DNA from: an uncultured Pseudomonadota bacterium
GTDB taxonomy: Bacteria; Pseudomonadota; Gammaproteobacteria; Methylococcales; Methylomonadaceae
Reading direction: 5' to 3'
Length of the DNA: 12,708 nucleotides
Assembly: GCA_903904275.1 (NCBI GenBank)
Contig: CAIVBX010000020.1
Span: 1 to 12,708, forward strand
Of the stretch, positions 6,401 to 12,654 are shown piece by piece. The translations under genes and the position numbers were made by a program. The notes beneath the pieces are model-generated. The model saw only the letters and a program-made list of their open reading frames with translations. It was not told where the DNA came from and ran no database searches. Within the stretch, counting starts at the first letter, position 1; each line of letters begins with the position of its first letter.

Positions 6401-8290
6401 TTACAGCGCGTTAATATCCGTAGGTAAATCAATTTTAATCGTTTTATTTTCCCAGATTGCAGAGCCAATGATTTCCCATGTACCAGCTAGGTTTTTATGC
6501 AATAAATCATTTTCCCAAACATCAGGCGCACGAATTTTTTTCATCTGAATGTGAAATGTTGTTTGATTCAAATCTAATCCCAAATTCACGCCATAAAATG
6601 CAATTACTTTCGTCATCAACTTTTTCAAACGCCAATTATCAATGTTTGGTGTAACCGCGATATTTGCCCACATCGAATGCACTCGTCCCCAATTTGGCGC
6701 AAGCATTCGACCTTGTTCATTGATAAAAGGCAACCATTTTTCTTGCCCATTCTTATCGGTATAAGTAATTGCCAAAATGTGGTCATAACCTGAGAAATGG
6801 TCATGTAAATACAATGCGTGCGGCACGATGCCTACAAATGTCGTTGACCATAAAACAATCGCATCACTTGCTTGAGCTAAAGGCGTAAGCAATGGATTAT
6901 GTAATTTAAAACGATAAATCAATCCGAAATGAATCGTACTATTGAGTTGTAAAATCAAAAACAACGACAATAATTTAATGAATTTTCGGGTGAACGATTT
7001 CGGTTTTTTTGAAAAAGCGTGTTCAAATAATTTTGTGTACCAAGTATTATTTTGAAGCTGTGTAACAACCAAACATGTCTCATCACAACGCACGCGCGTA
7101 TCAGCAATAGCACGATATTTTTTTTCTGCAATGGATTTAATAATCGGCAACGAGAGTAAAATTCCAATCGGTTTTAAATATCCCATTTTTTGCAAAATTT
7201 GCGAATATGTTTGCACGCCAGCATACACATTTCCCAATTTATCAACAGCATATAAATCGGTTAAAAGTGTTTCAAGTTCAATTGAAGACAGCTCTGGAAA
7301 ATAAGTCGCATTATTTTGGGCATCTTTAAAATCAATGCGTTTGAAAATATCAAAATGATTTAAAATCAAAACAGTACGATTACAAAGCGGACATTGTTTA
7401 TCATAAAAAACCGTTAAAACAGGTTCTTTTGCGATCATAAAATGACCAATTGCCCGCCACCATGCAAAAGGAATCATCAACAAATAAAAGCACAACATTC
7501 CTAAACCAAATGGATAAATGTTGAATGACAACGTAATGCCTAAATGCAATGACATTCCAATCAATAAATATGCAATACGCGCGTGACGATGCCAAAAGAA
7601 AAAGGGAAAGCTGAATTGAAAAACCAAAATGGTGTAACTAAACGCATTTTCAAACCATTTTTGGTTCAGCAAAACAGACATATCCAGCGCAGAAACATAA
7701 TATGGTTGTGTTGCTGGAAGCCACGTTCCTAAACCGTTTCGCCAATGCGGTGCGAACATTTTGTGAACGGCAGAATCGAAATAAAGAAAACCTAAACAAA
7801 TCAAAACAGGCAGTAAATAAGCAAGCACGGTAACGGTTTGTTTTGGATAATTTTCGTAATGTTTAAAAGGATTACTTAATTTGTAACGCAAATTATCAAT
7901 TGAAAACGCCCTATCAGCAGGCATAAAAAGCAGAAAAAATCCTGCTCCAATCATGAATGTATCAAAACCGCCGTCGAAATCGCGCTGCATTGGTGTGAAA
8001 TTCACAAACAAAATCCACAGTGCGTAATTAAGCAACATCGTTGTTTGATAGCGATAACCTAGCGTGACGCAAATCGCGATAATTGCCCAAAATCCTAAAA
8101 ATGCAGGAATCATAGGAAATTCAACATCCAAATACGGAATGGGATCAAAAATTAAATGATTGAAATACAACAAAAAACAAATTTCTTGTAACGCAATTAA
8201 ACCATAACCAATGCGAAATAAACCTAGACCTGTCGCAGGTACTTGTTTATTCAATAAGGCAAGAAATTTAGAAGAGAGATAAGAATACAT
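6401..8290 (-). CDS. HTTM-DCC fusion membrane protein (carboxylase-like membrane domain plus thiol-disulfide domain)
   Basis: The protein is 629 residues from the ATG at 8290, which has AAGG 8 nt upstream. A TTG six codons earlier lacks a Shine-Dalgarno. Residues about 1-285 form a multi-pass HTTM-type region (the family of vitamin K-dependent gamma-carboxylase membrane domains and SdpB), with several hydrophobic helices and an inter-helix segment rich in W, H and P (HWRNGLGTW near 182-190). Residues about 291-395 form a DCC (DUF393) thioredoxin-like domain with FYDKQCPLCNR, whose C300-P-L-C303 is the redox pair. A second pair, C402-DET-C406, follows. Another hydrophobic helix (about 440-460) leads to a roughly 165-residue C-terminal domain I do not recognise. 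HTTM and DCC proteins are often separate; here they are fused. The gene lies downstream of a 43-residue peptide gene and its terminator, and upstream of a lipoprotein gene. No substrate can be named. Confidence 0.85.
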   Translation of the reverse strand: MYSYLSSKFLALLNKQVPATGLGLFRIGYGLIALQEICFLLYFNHLIFDPIPYLDVEFPMIPAFLGFWAIIAICVTLGYRYQTTMLLNYALWILFVNFTPMQRDFDGGFDTFMIGAGFFLLFMPADRAFSIDNLRYKLSNPFKHYENYPKQTVTVLAYLLPVLICLGFLYFDSAVHKMFAPHWRNGLGTWLPATQPYYVSALDMSVLLNQKWFENAFSYTILVFQFSFPFFFWHRHARIAYLLIGMSLHLGITLSFNIYPFGLGMLCFYLLMIPFAWWRAIGHFMIAKEPVLTVFYDKQCPLCNRTVLILNHFDIFKRIDFKDAQNNATYFPELSSIELETLLTDLYAVDKLGNVYAGVQTYSQILQKMGYLKPIGILLSLPIIKSIAEKKYRAIADTRVRCDETCLVVTQLQNNTWYTKLFEHAFSKKPKSFTRKFIKLLSLFLILQLNSTIHFGLIYRFKLHNPLLTPLAQASDAIVLWSTTFVGIVPHALYLHDHFSGYDHILAITYTDKNGQEKWLPFINEQGRMLAPNWGRVHSMWANIAVTPNIDNWRLKKLMTKVIAFYGVNLGLDLNQTTFHIQMKKIRAPDVWENDLLHKNLAGTWEIIGSAIWENKTIKIDLPTDINAL

Positions 8291-8331
8291 AAAAGTAACC
8301 TTAAACAAATTAAGCTAATGAAATTTTTGAC

Positions 8332-8368
8332 AAAAAAAAGGTCGCAACAGGATTTGTTGCGACCTTTT
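8332..8368 (-). terminator. Strong terminator between the 43-residue peptide gene and the HTTM-DCC gene
   Basis: The minus strand forms AAAAGGTCGCAACA / TGTTGCGACCTTTT (arms 8355-8368 and 8336-8349; the outer A-T pairs overlap the U tract) with a 5-nt loop, then a run of eight T. It ends the short transcript of the peptide gene only about 42 nt before the HTTM-DCC start codon. That gene must therefore use readthrough or a promoter just after the hairpin; TTGTCA at 8328-8333 is a possible but unproven -35. Confidence 0.9.
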
Positions 8369-8391
8369 ACGATAGACAGAAAGTCTAAGGA

Positions 8392-8523
8392 TTATGCTTT
8401 GTCTTCTGGAGTTTCAGCAAAAACCCATTTTACGAAGAAATAACCTACTGCCGCGACAGCTAAACCAATTGTTGCGCCTACTGGTGTTTTCAACATTTCT
8501 GTTACGTCTAAAATTGCACCCAT
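8392..8523 (-). CDS. Small single-span membrane peptide, 43 residues
   Basis: I do not recognise this peptide, but it is very likely a real gene. The ATG at 8523 has AGGAG (8530-8534) with a 6-nt spacer, a near-consensus promoter lies upstream (8587-8614), and a strong terminator begins 24 nt after the stop. The sequence starts MGAILDVTEMLKTPVGATIG. A Gly/Ala/Val-rich hydrophobic helix spans about residues 15-35 (GATIGLAVAAVGYFFVKWVF), and the tail AETPEDKA is acidic and hydrophilic. There is no cysteine and no cleavable signal, so it is probably an integral membrane peptide with one span. Such peptides can be subunits of respiratory complexes, regulators, holin-like toxins or bacteriocin precursors; nothing decides between these. 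The strong signals suggest high abundance. Confidence 0.82.
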   Translation of the reverse strand: MGAILDVTEMLKTPVGATIGLAVAAVGYFFVKWVFAETPEDKA

Positions 8524-8586
8524 TGCATTCTCCTAATAATTTTTTGTTTTAAAAATACGCTAAAAAATAGCATAAACCGAATGTGC

Positions 8587-8614
8587 ATAATACGTTAGAA
8601 TCCATGAATGTCAA
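8587..8614 (-). promoter_or_regulatory. Strong sigma70-type promoter of the 43-residue peptide gene
   Basis: The minus strand has a perfect -35 TTGACA (8609-8614), a 16-bp spacer and -10 TATTAT (8587-8592). The start is expected near 8580, giving a leader of about 57 nt. This is the best promoter match in the window. The rest of the divergent gap 8524-8720 holds only the promoter for the + strand gene at 8721. Confidence 0.75.
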
Positions 8615-8665
8615 GGCTTGTTGCGTGTTTTCATACCCTAAAATTTAAAGCTAGACATTCAATAG

Positions 8666-8674
8666 TGATATAAT
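8666..8674 (+). promoter_or_regulatory. Extended -10 promoter of the lipocalin-like gene
   Basis: The bases read TGATATAAT: TGn plus the perfect -10 TATAAT at 8669-8674. The -35 region is poor (TTAAAG at 8645-8650, 18-bp spacer), which is common with extended -10 promoters. A start near 8681 gives a leader of about 40 nt with GGGGGAG 5 nt before the ATG at 8721. Confidence 0.6.
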
Positions 8675-8720
8675 CCGAATCGCTACATTTGCATTCAAAC
8701 ATCAATCAGGGGGAGTAAAA

Positions 8721-9113
8721 ATGAGAATAATAAATTGCGTTAAAAATGTATCTCTCACAGCACTTTTATTTGCGTCAATGGCTCATGCCGATGTCGCCTT
8801 AAAAGACAACAGTGAAATTTTAGGTAACTGGAATGTTACAGCCGAAGCTCTGAAACTCGATGGTGAAAAAAAGTTAATCAAAAGCGCGTGGGATTTCAAA
8901 AATGATGGCACGTTGACAGCGGTTTCAACAGATTCACTCGGTCGAACAAAAGAAATGACAGTTGTTGTGAAATATAGCGTCGAAGAGGGTTTAATTAAAA
9001 AACAGCTTTCACCTGGACGCGAAAAATATGAATCTTGCTCGGTAGTTCAACGAGAAGGCTCTGACATGATTTTAAAATGTACAAATCTGTTTCTTTTCTT
9101 AACAAAAAAATAA
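8721..9113 (+). CDS. Secreted lipocalin-like protein of unknown function
   Basis: The protein is 130 residues with a Sec signal peptide: MRIINCVKNV, a hydrophobic stretch, then AHA cleavage after residue 23. The mature part is about 107 residues and lies in the periplasm or outside. It begins with LGNWNV (34-39), and WDFKNDGTL (57-65) follows. The G-x-W near the start and the W-x-F-x-x-D-G turn resemble small lipocalin-like beta-barrel proteins, which suggests but does not prove that fold. Cys106 and Cys120 could form one disulfide. GGAG at 8712-8715 lies 5 nt before the ATG, and GGGGGAG is an unusually strong site. The gene is first of a two-gene unit with a membrane protein 26 nt downstream, so the pair may act together at the envelope. 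No ligand can be proposed. Confidence 0.8.
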   Translation: MRIINCVKNVSLTALLFASMAHADVALKDNSEILGNWNVTAEALKLDGEKKLIKSAWDFKNDGTLTAVSTDSLGRTKEMTVVVKYSVEEGLIKKQLSPGREKYESCSVVQREGSDMILKCTNLFLFLTKK

Positions 9114-9139
9114 TAATTTGAAAGGGTAGGGGTATAACA

Positions 9140-9568
9140 ATGATCGGTGGAATTTTTATGATTTTTGTTGCCATCTGGGTTTACCAGTCGGCAGCACGCG
9201 CAAAGGTCAACAATTTGTTTTATTGGGTTGCTGGCACAGCAGTTTTATTTTTTGTCGTTCAATTTTTATTAGTTGAATTTGATATTACGTTGCTTGAATC
9301 ACTAAGAAGTAGCGAAGGTGGTGCAAATTACGAATCTGTCAATGGTGCAGACCGTAAAAACGAAGGTGATTTTCAAGGTTTTGGCGGTGTTTTAGAATCG
9401 TTAATTTTTGAATTATTACCACAAATTGCAGGCTTTTTAGCGGTTGCAGTAGTTCGTAATCGTTTCATGTTGAAAGAACCGTTGAATGTTACAAATTTGT
9501 TTAGCGGTTTAAAAGAAATGTTCTCAAGCATCAAAGGCAGCTTCAAAGCCTCGGCAAATCAAGAATAA
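9140..9568 (+). CDS. Small multi-pass membrane protein of unknown function
   Basis: The protein is 142 residues and I do not recognise the family. Hydrophobic segments lie at about 2-18 (GGIFMIFVAIWVYQSA), 26-46 (FYWVAGTAVLFFVVQFLLVEF) and 84-105 (VLESLIFELLPQIAGFLAVAVV). A hydrophilic Gly/Glu/Asn-rich loop at about 50-80 separates the second and third, and the C-terminal tail is soluble and Lys/Ser-rich. AGGGG at 9128-9132 lies 7 nt before the ATG, supporting this start over the internal ATG six codons later. It sits 26 nt after the lipocalin-like gene, and no promoter is evident between them. The palindrome at 9583-9608 follows directly. Cotranscription with the secreted protein suggests a shared envelope role, which is inference only. 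Confidence 0.8.
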   Translation: MIGGIFMIFVAIWVYQSAARAKVNNLFYWVAGTAVLFFVVQFLLVEFDITLLESLRSSEGGANYESVNGADRKNEGDFQGFGGVLESLIFELLPQIAGFLAVAVVRNRFMLKEPLNVTNLFSGLKEMFSSIKGSFKASANQE

Positions 9569-9582
9569 ATTGCCTGTAAAAT

Positions 9583-9608
9583 TTAGGCGCAAATCGATTT
9601 GCGCCTAA
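9583..9608. terminator. Perfect 26-bp palindrome, probable bidirectional terminator
   Basis: TTAGGCGCAAATC (9583-9595) is followed directly by its exact reverse complement (9596-9608). As RNA it gives an 11-bp stem with a TCGA loop. It sits in the 42-nt gap between two converging genes, as expected for a shared terminator. The T tracts on both sides are short (ATTT / AAATTTT), so termination may be weaker than at the ilvA/pckA hairpin. A symmetric protein-binding site is the alternative. Confidence 0.65.
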
Positions 9609-9610
9609 TT

Positions 9611-10342
9611 TCAAGCCGCTATTAACACACCTCGTTTTACAAAATCAGTCACAATTTCAAATCCTTTTTTTTCTAAAATTTCAACCAAAATTAGCGGCGC
9701 AAAATGTTCCAATTCAGCAAAATAGTCGTTTGCCATTTTTTCAGGCAAATTTTCAATCAATTGCAATAATTGAAATGTAAGCGGTGTAATTTCCAAAAAT
9801 TGAACGATGTCATTTTCGTTTCGATAAACGGTCAAAAATGTAGGTTGTTCACTTTGTTGCGGAATAAATTCAGCACAAATTTTTTGAACGGGAAATTGAT
9901 AAGCCAAAACACACGCTAGTGGTGACAATTTTAATTTTGCTGTCGTTACATTTTCAATAGGTAATAATTCAACTTTTTCGTGACTAATCGACAACGCCAT
10001 TTCCACCCATTCGTAATGGGCTAATTCAAACAAAAATGGCAAATCGTTTGAATTTTTTCGTTCATTTTGTAAATAAGCTAAAAATTCTTCTGAGATTTCA
10101 GAAAAATGTGGCGTTTTACAAACATGATTTTCAAAAAAATTTTGTACTAAATTTGTCCAATTTTCTGACGGCAATAAACGGTATAAAACAGGAAATGTTG
10201 AGGTTAAAAAACCGTCGATATTATTGAAAAACAATTCGCGGTACATTGTCATTCGCTCAGGTTTTACGCCTGTTGGCATCGTATTTTTTTCGGGATTGCG
10301 AATGTATGCGGCAAATGTGGCTTGATGATTTTGAAAATTCAT
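9611..10342 (-). CDS. hvfC: HvfC/BufC-like RiPP maturation partner protein (DUF2063)
   Basis: The protein is 243 residues. The N-terminal half matches the DUF2063 pattern: FAAYIRNPE (about 10-18), PERMTMYRELFFNNI (about 28-42), GFLTSTFPVLYRLL, then FLFELAHYEWVEMAL (about 102-116). The C-terminal half is a less conserved module of about 110 residues. In this family the protein partners the MNIO enzyme and is thought to help present the precursor peptide during cysteine modification. Its start codon overlaps the hvfB stop in an ATGA (10339-10342), and GGAGG lies 4 nt upstream, so the pair is translationally coupled. The palindrome at 9583-9608 follows the stop. The IRNPE and ELFFNNI motifs look more HvfC-like than BufC-like, but I could not test this. 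No precursor gene is adjacent. Confidence 0.82.
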   Translation of the reverse strand: MNFQNHQATFAAYIRNPEKNTMPTGVKPERMTMYRELFFNNIDGFLTSTFPVLYRLLPSENWTNLVQNFFENHVCKTPHFSEISEEFLAYLQNERKNSNDLPFLFELAHYEWVEMALSISHEKVELLPIENVTTAKLKLSPLACVLAYQFPVQKICAEFIPQQSEQPTFLTVYRNENDIVQFLEITPLTFQLLQLIENLPEKMANDYFAELEHFAPLILVEILEKKGFEIVTDFVKRGVLIAA

Positions 10343-11169
10343 TTTGCCTCCGTTTGGAATTTTTTAATTTGTTTTACTTCGGCAACTAATTCAGAAATAG
10401 AGGGTAAATTAAAATCACGTTCCAACAAAGTCGGAAAAACGCCAAAACGCTGGTAAGCGTGCTGTAATAATTTCCAAACGGGGGCAATAATTGGCGCACC
10501 ATGCGTATCGACTAAAAAATCATCGGCTTCTTTGTAATGCCCTGCAATATGCGCGTAAGTAATCCGTTCAACAGGCATCGCGTTTAAAAATTCCAACGCA
10601 TCATAATGATGATTGACGCTGTTGACGTAAATGTTATTGACATCAAGTAGCACGTCACAATCGGCTTCATTGACCACCGCATTGAAAAAATCGATTTCGG
10701 TCATTTCAGCACCTAAAAATGTGTAATACGATACATTTTCGATGGCAATTTTACGTTCTAAAATTTCTTGAACACGCTTAATTCGTGTCGCCACATGTTT
10801 TACGGCTTCTTGTGTAAAAGGAATCGGCATCAAATCGTACAAATGCCCGTTATGTGAACAATAACTTAAATGTTCGCTGTAATGTTCAATTCCGTGTTGT
10901 TGCATAAAATTTTTGATTTGCAGTACAAATGCTTCATCAAGCGGGTCGGTACTGCCAAGTGATAACGACAATCCATGACAAACAAATTTGTGCTGTTCTG
11001 TCATCGCACGAAACTGTTTGCCAAATTTGCCGCCAATCGTTATCCAATTCTCGGGCGCGATTTCAAAAAAATCTACGTCAGATTGTGGTGTTTGTAGAAA
11101 TTCGTTTAAAAACGAACGACGCAACCCCAAGCCTGCGCCTTTTAAAAAATAATTAGATTTTGAATTCAT
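10339..11169 (-). CDS. hvfB: MNIO-family (DUF692) RiPP peptide maturase, HvfB/BufB-like
   Basis: MNIO enzymes are multinuclear iron oxidases with a TIM-barrel fold that modify cysteines of ribosomal peptides, giving products such as oxazolone/thioamide or thiooxazole metallophores. The protein is 276 residues, typical for the family. It begins GAGLGLRRSF (11-20). Likely metal-site residues are His65 in CHGLSLS, His100 in YSEHLSYC, Glu144 in IENVSYY, Asp176/Asn178 in LLDVNNIYVN, His207 and His211 in YAHIAGH, His223 in DTHGAP and Glu250 in LLERDF. These follow the family pattern and none appears missing. The ATG at 11169 has no clear Shine-Dalgarno. It lies 25 nt after the rhlE stop with no terminator, so expression may depend on rhlE readthrough. 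It overlaps hvfC by 4 bp. No precursor peptide is next to it. Confidence 0.88.
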   Translation of the reverse strand: MNSKSNYFLKGAGLGLRRSFLNEFLQTPQSDVDFFEIAPENWITIGGKFGKQFRAMTEQHKFVCHGLSLSLGSTDPLDEAFVLQIKNFMQQHGIEHYSEHLSYCSHNGHLYDLMPIPFTQEAVKHVATRIKRVQEILERKIAIENVSYYTFLGAEMTEIDFFNAVVNEADCDVLLDVNNIYVNSVNHHYDALEFLNAMPVERITYAHIAGHYKEADDFLVDTHGAPIIAPVWKLLQHAYQRFGVFPTLLERDFNLPSISELVAEVKQIKKFQTEAK

Positions 11170-11194
11170 ATTGAGGATTTAAACAATTTGAACT

Positions 11195-12511
11195 TTAACG
11201 ACTTCTGCTGCGTGAACCTTGTGGTTTTGAACGCGAATCCGTAGGTTTGTTGCGTGTTACATAACTTTTCTTTTCACCAGGCTTTGAATGCCGAAAATCT
11301 TTTTTCGCGCCTTCTTTTTGAACAGCAGGTTGTGCCGGTTTCTTTTTCGGAGCTGCTGCCATTGTGTTTAATGAAACGTTTGGATAGCCTGTATCTTCGA
11401 CTTGCGCCAAATGACGTTTCAACAATTTTTCAATATCACCAAGTAAGTGTGCTTCTTCTTCCGAAACGAGCGAAATCGCGTGACCTTTCGCACCAGCACG
11501 ACCTGTTCGACCAATTCGATGGATGTAATCTTCAGGAACTTGCGGCAAATCATAATTCACAACGTGTGGCAAGGTATCAATATCTAAACCACGCGCAGCA
11601 ATATCTGTCGCCACTAAAACAGCCACTTTGCCATTTTTGAAATAATCTAAAGCTTTAGTTCGTGCGCCTTGTGACTTATCACCATGCAACGCCGCGCTGC
11701 GAATGCCATCCATAATTAACTGCTTTTCTAAACGGTCTGCACCATGTTTTGTTCGTACAAAAACTAAAACTTGTTGCCAATTGTTTGAGCCAATTAAATA
11801 TGAAAGTAGAGCGCGTTTGTTTTCTTTTTGAATCGGGTAAACGAGTTCAGACACGTTGTCAGATGTAATATTTGGTTTTGCGACTTCAACCGTAATTGGA
11901 TTGATTAACAATTGTGCGGCAAGTGCTTTAATCGGTGCCGAATAGGTTGCAGAGAAAAACAAGGTTTGACGATTTTTCGGTAAATTTCTTGAAATACGGC
12001 GAATATCAGGCAAAAATCCCATATCAAGCATTCTGTCAGCTTCGTCTAAAACCAAAATTTCAACATTTTTCAAATTCGCATGTCGTTCATTGATGTGGTC
12101 ACATAAACGTCCCGTTGTTGCAACCAAAATATCGCAACCGCGTTGCAATTGACGAATTTGCATATTGATACTCGCGCCACCGATAACGACTTCGGTCACT
12201 AAAGGCAAATTTGCGCCATAGGTTTTAATACTTTCAAAAACTTGTGCAGCAAGTTCACGAGTTGGAACAAGAATTAACGCACGAATGCGACGCGGTTTTT
12301 GATGTGGGTCGTGATTTTCCATTAAACGTTGCAATAATGGCAATGTAAAACCAGCGGTTTTGCCTGTGCCTGTTTGTGCGCCAGCTAAAACGTCTTTACC
12401 TGCTAAAATGTGGGGGATAGCTTGTTTTTGAACAGGTGTTGGCGTGGTGTAACCTTGATTTTCGACGGCAGTTAATAATTCGTCGTTTAAGCCTAGGGCT
12501 TTAAAACTCAT
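11195..12511 (-). CDS. rhlE: RhlE-type DEAD-box ATP-dependent RNA helicase
   Basis: This is a cytosolic ATP-dependent RNA helicase, with roles in ribosome assembly and RNA turnover in this family. It has 438 residues. Domain 1 has the Q motif GYTTPTPVQKQAIP (20-33), motif I AQTGTGKT (45-52), PTRELA (83-88), DEAD (156-159) and SAT (188-190). Domain 2 has VATDIAARGLDI (300-311) and HRIGRTGRAG (331-340). The tail (about 385-438) is rich in Lys, Arg, Ser and Pro, with SRSKPQGSRSRSR at the end: a disordered basic RNA-binding extension typical of RhlE. The usual TPGR of motif Ib reads TTGR (132-135), a mild deviation. The start has a weak purine tract (AAGAGA). hvfB follows after 25 nt. RhlE, rather than SrmB or CsdA, is inferred from length and tail. 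Confidence 0.92.
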   Translation of the reverse strand: MSFKALGLNDELLTAVENQGYTTPTPVQKQAIPHILAGKDVLAGAQTGTGKTAGFTLPLLQRLMENHDPHQKPRRIRALILVPTRELAAQVFESIKTYGANLPLVTEVVIGGASINMQIRQLQRGCDILVATTGRLCDHINERHANLKNVEILVLDEADRMLDMGFLPDIRRISRNLPKNRQTLFFSATYSAPIKALAAQLLINPITVEVAKPNITSDNVSELVYPIQKENKRALLSYLIGSNNWQQVLVFVRTKHGADRLEKQLIMDGIRSAALHGDKSQGARTKALDYFKNGKVAVLVATDIAARGLDIDTLPHVVNYDLPQVPEDYIHRIGRTGRAGAKGHAISLVSEEEAHLLGDIEKLLKRHLAQVEDTGYPNVSLNTMAAAPKKKPAQPAVQKEGAKKDFRHSKPGEKKSYVTRNKPTDSRSKPQGSRSRSR

Positions 12512-12551
12512 GTAAAAATCTCTTTTAAAATAATGAAATAAACTAAGAGTT

Positions 12552-12560
12552 AATATAACA
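12552..12560 (-). promoter_or_regulatory. Possible promoter of rhlE
   Basis: The minus strand shows TGT-TATATT, an extended -10 with its hexamer at 12552-12557 and no good -35. The start near 12545 would give a leader of about 34 nt. Just upstream, CGCTTTTAGAGCG (12563-12575) forms a minor 4-bp inverted repeat. The rest of the gap to the tRNA (12576-12654) shows only a weak TAAAAT (12634-12639) that could serve the tRNA. Confidence 0.4.
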
Positions 12561-12654
12561 CACGCTCTAAAAGCGATTTAGGTTAAAAATGTGATAATTG
12601 CACATTGTAGTCGTAATTATTAGGTTCTTCGTTTAAAATGCCCAACTTCAAAAC

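Noticed and set aside
6955..7595. Two further minus-strand frames inside the HTTM-DCC gene
   Set aside because: Out-of-frame readings of a gene with a continuous, domain-matching frame; no sign of a frameshift.
8291..8308. TTG at 8308 as the HTTM-DCC start
   Set aside because: Rare start codon without a ribosome site; the ATG at 8290 has AAGG 8 nt upstream.
8392..9113. Possible precursors for the HvfB-HvfC pair (43-residue peptide and lipocalin-like protein)
   Set aside because: The 43-residue peptide has no cysteine and the secreted protein has only two in the mature part, without EGKC-type repeats; both lie on the far side of a converging gene border from hvfBC.
10036..11156. Plus-strand open frames opposite hvfC and hvfB
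   Set aside because: Antisense shadows in AT-rich coding sequence without ribosome sites.
11254..11640. 128-codon plus-strand frame opposite rhlE
   Set aside because: Fully antisense to conserved helicase domain 2; no supporting signals.
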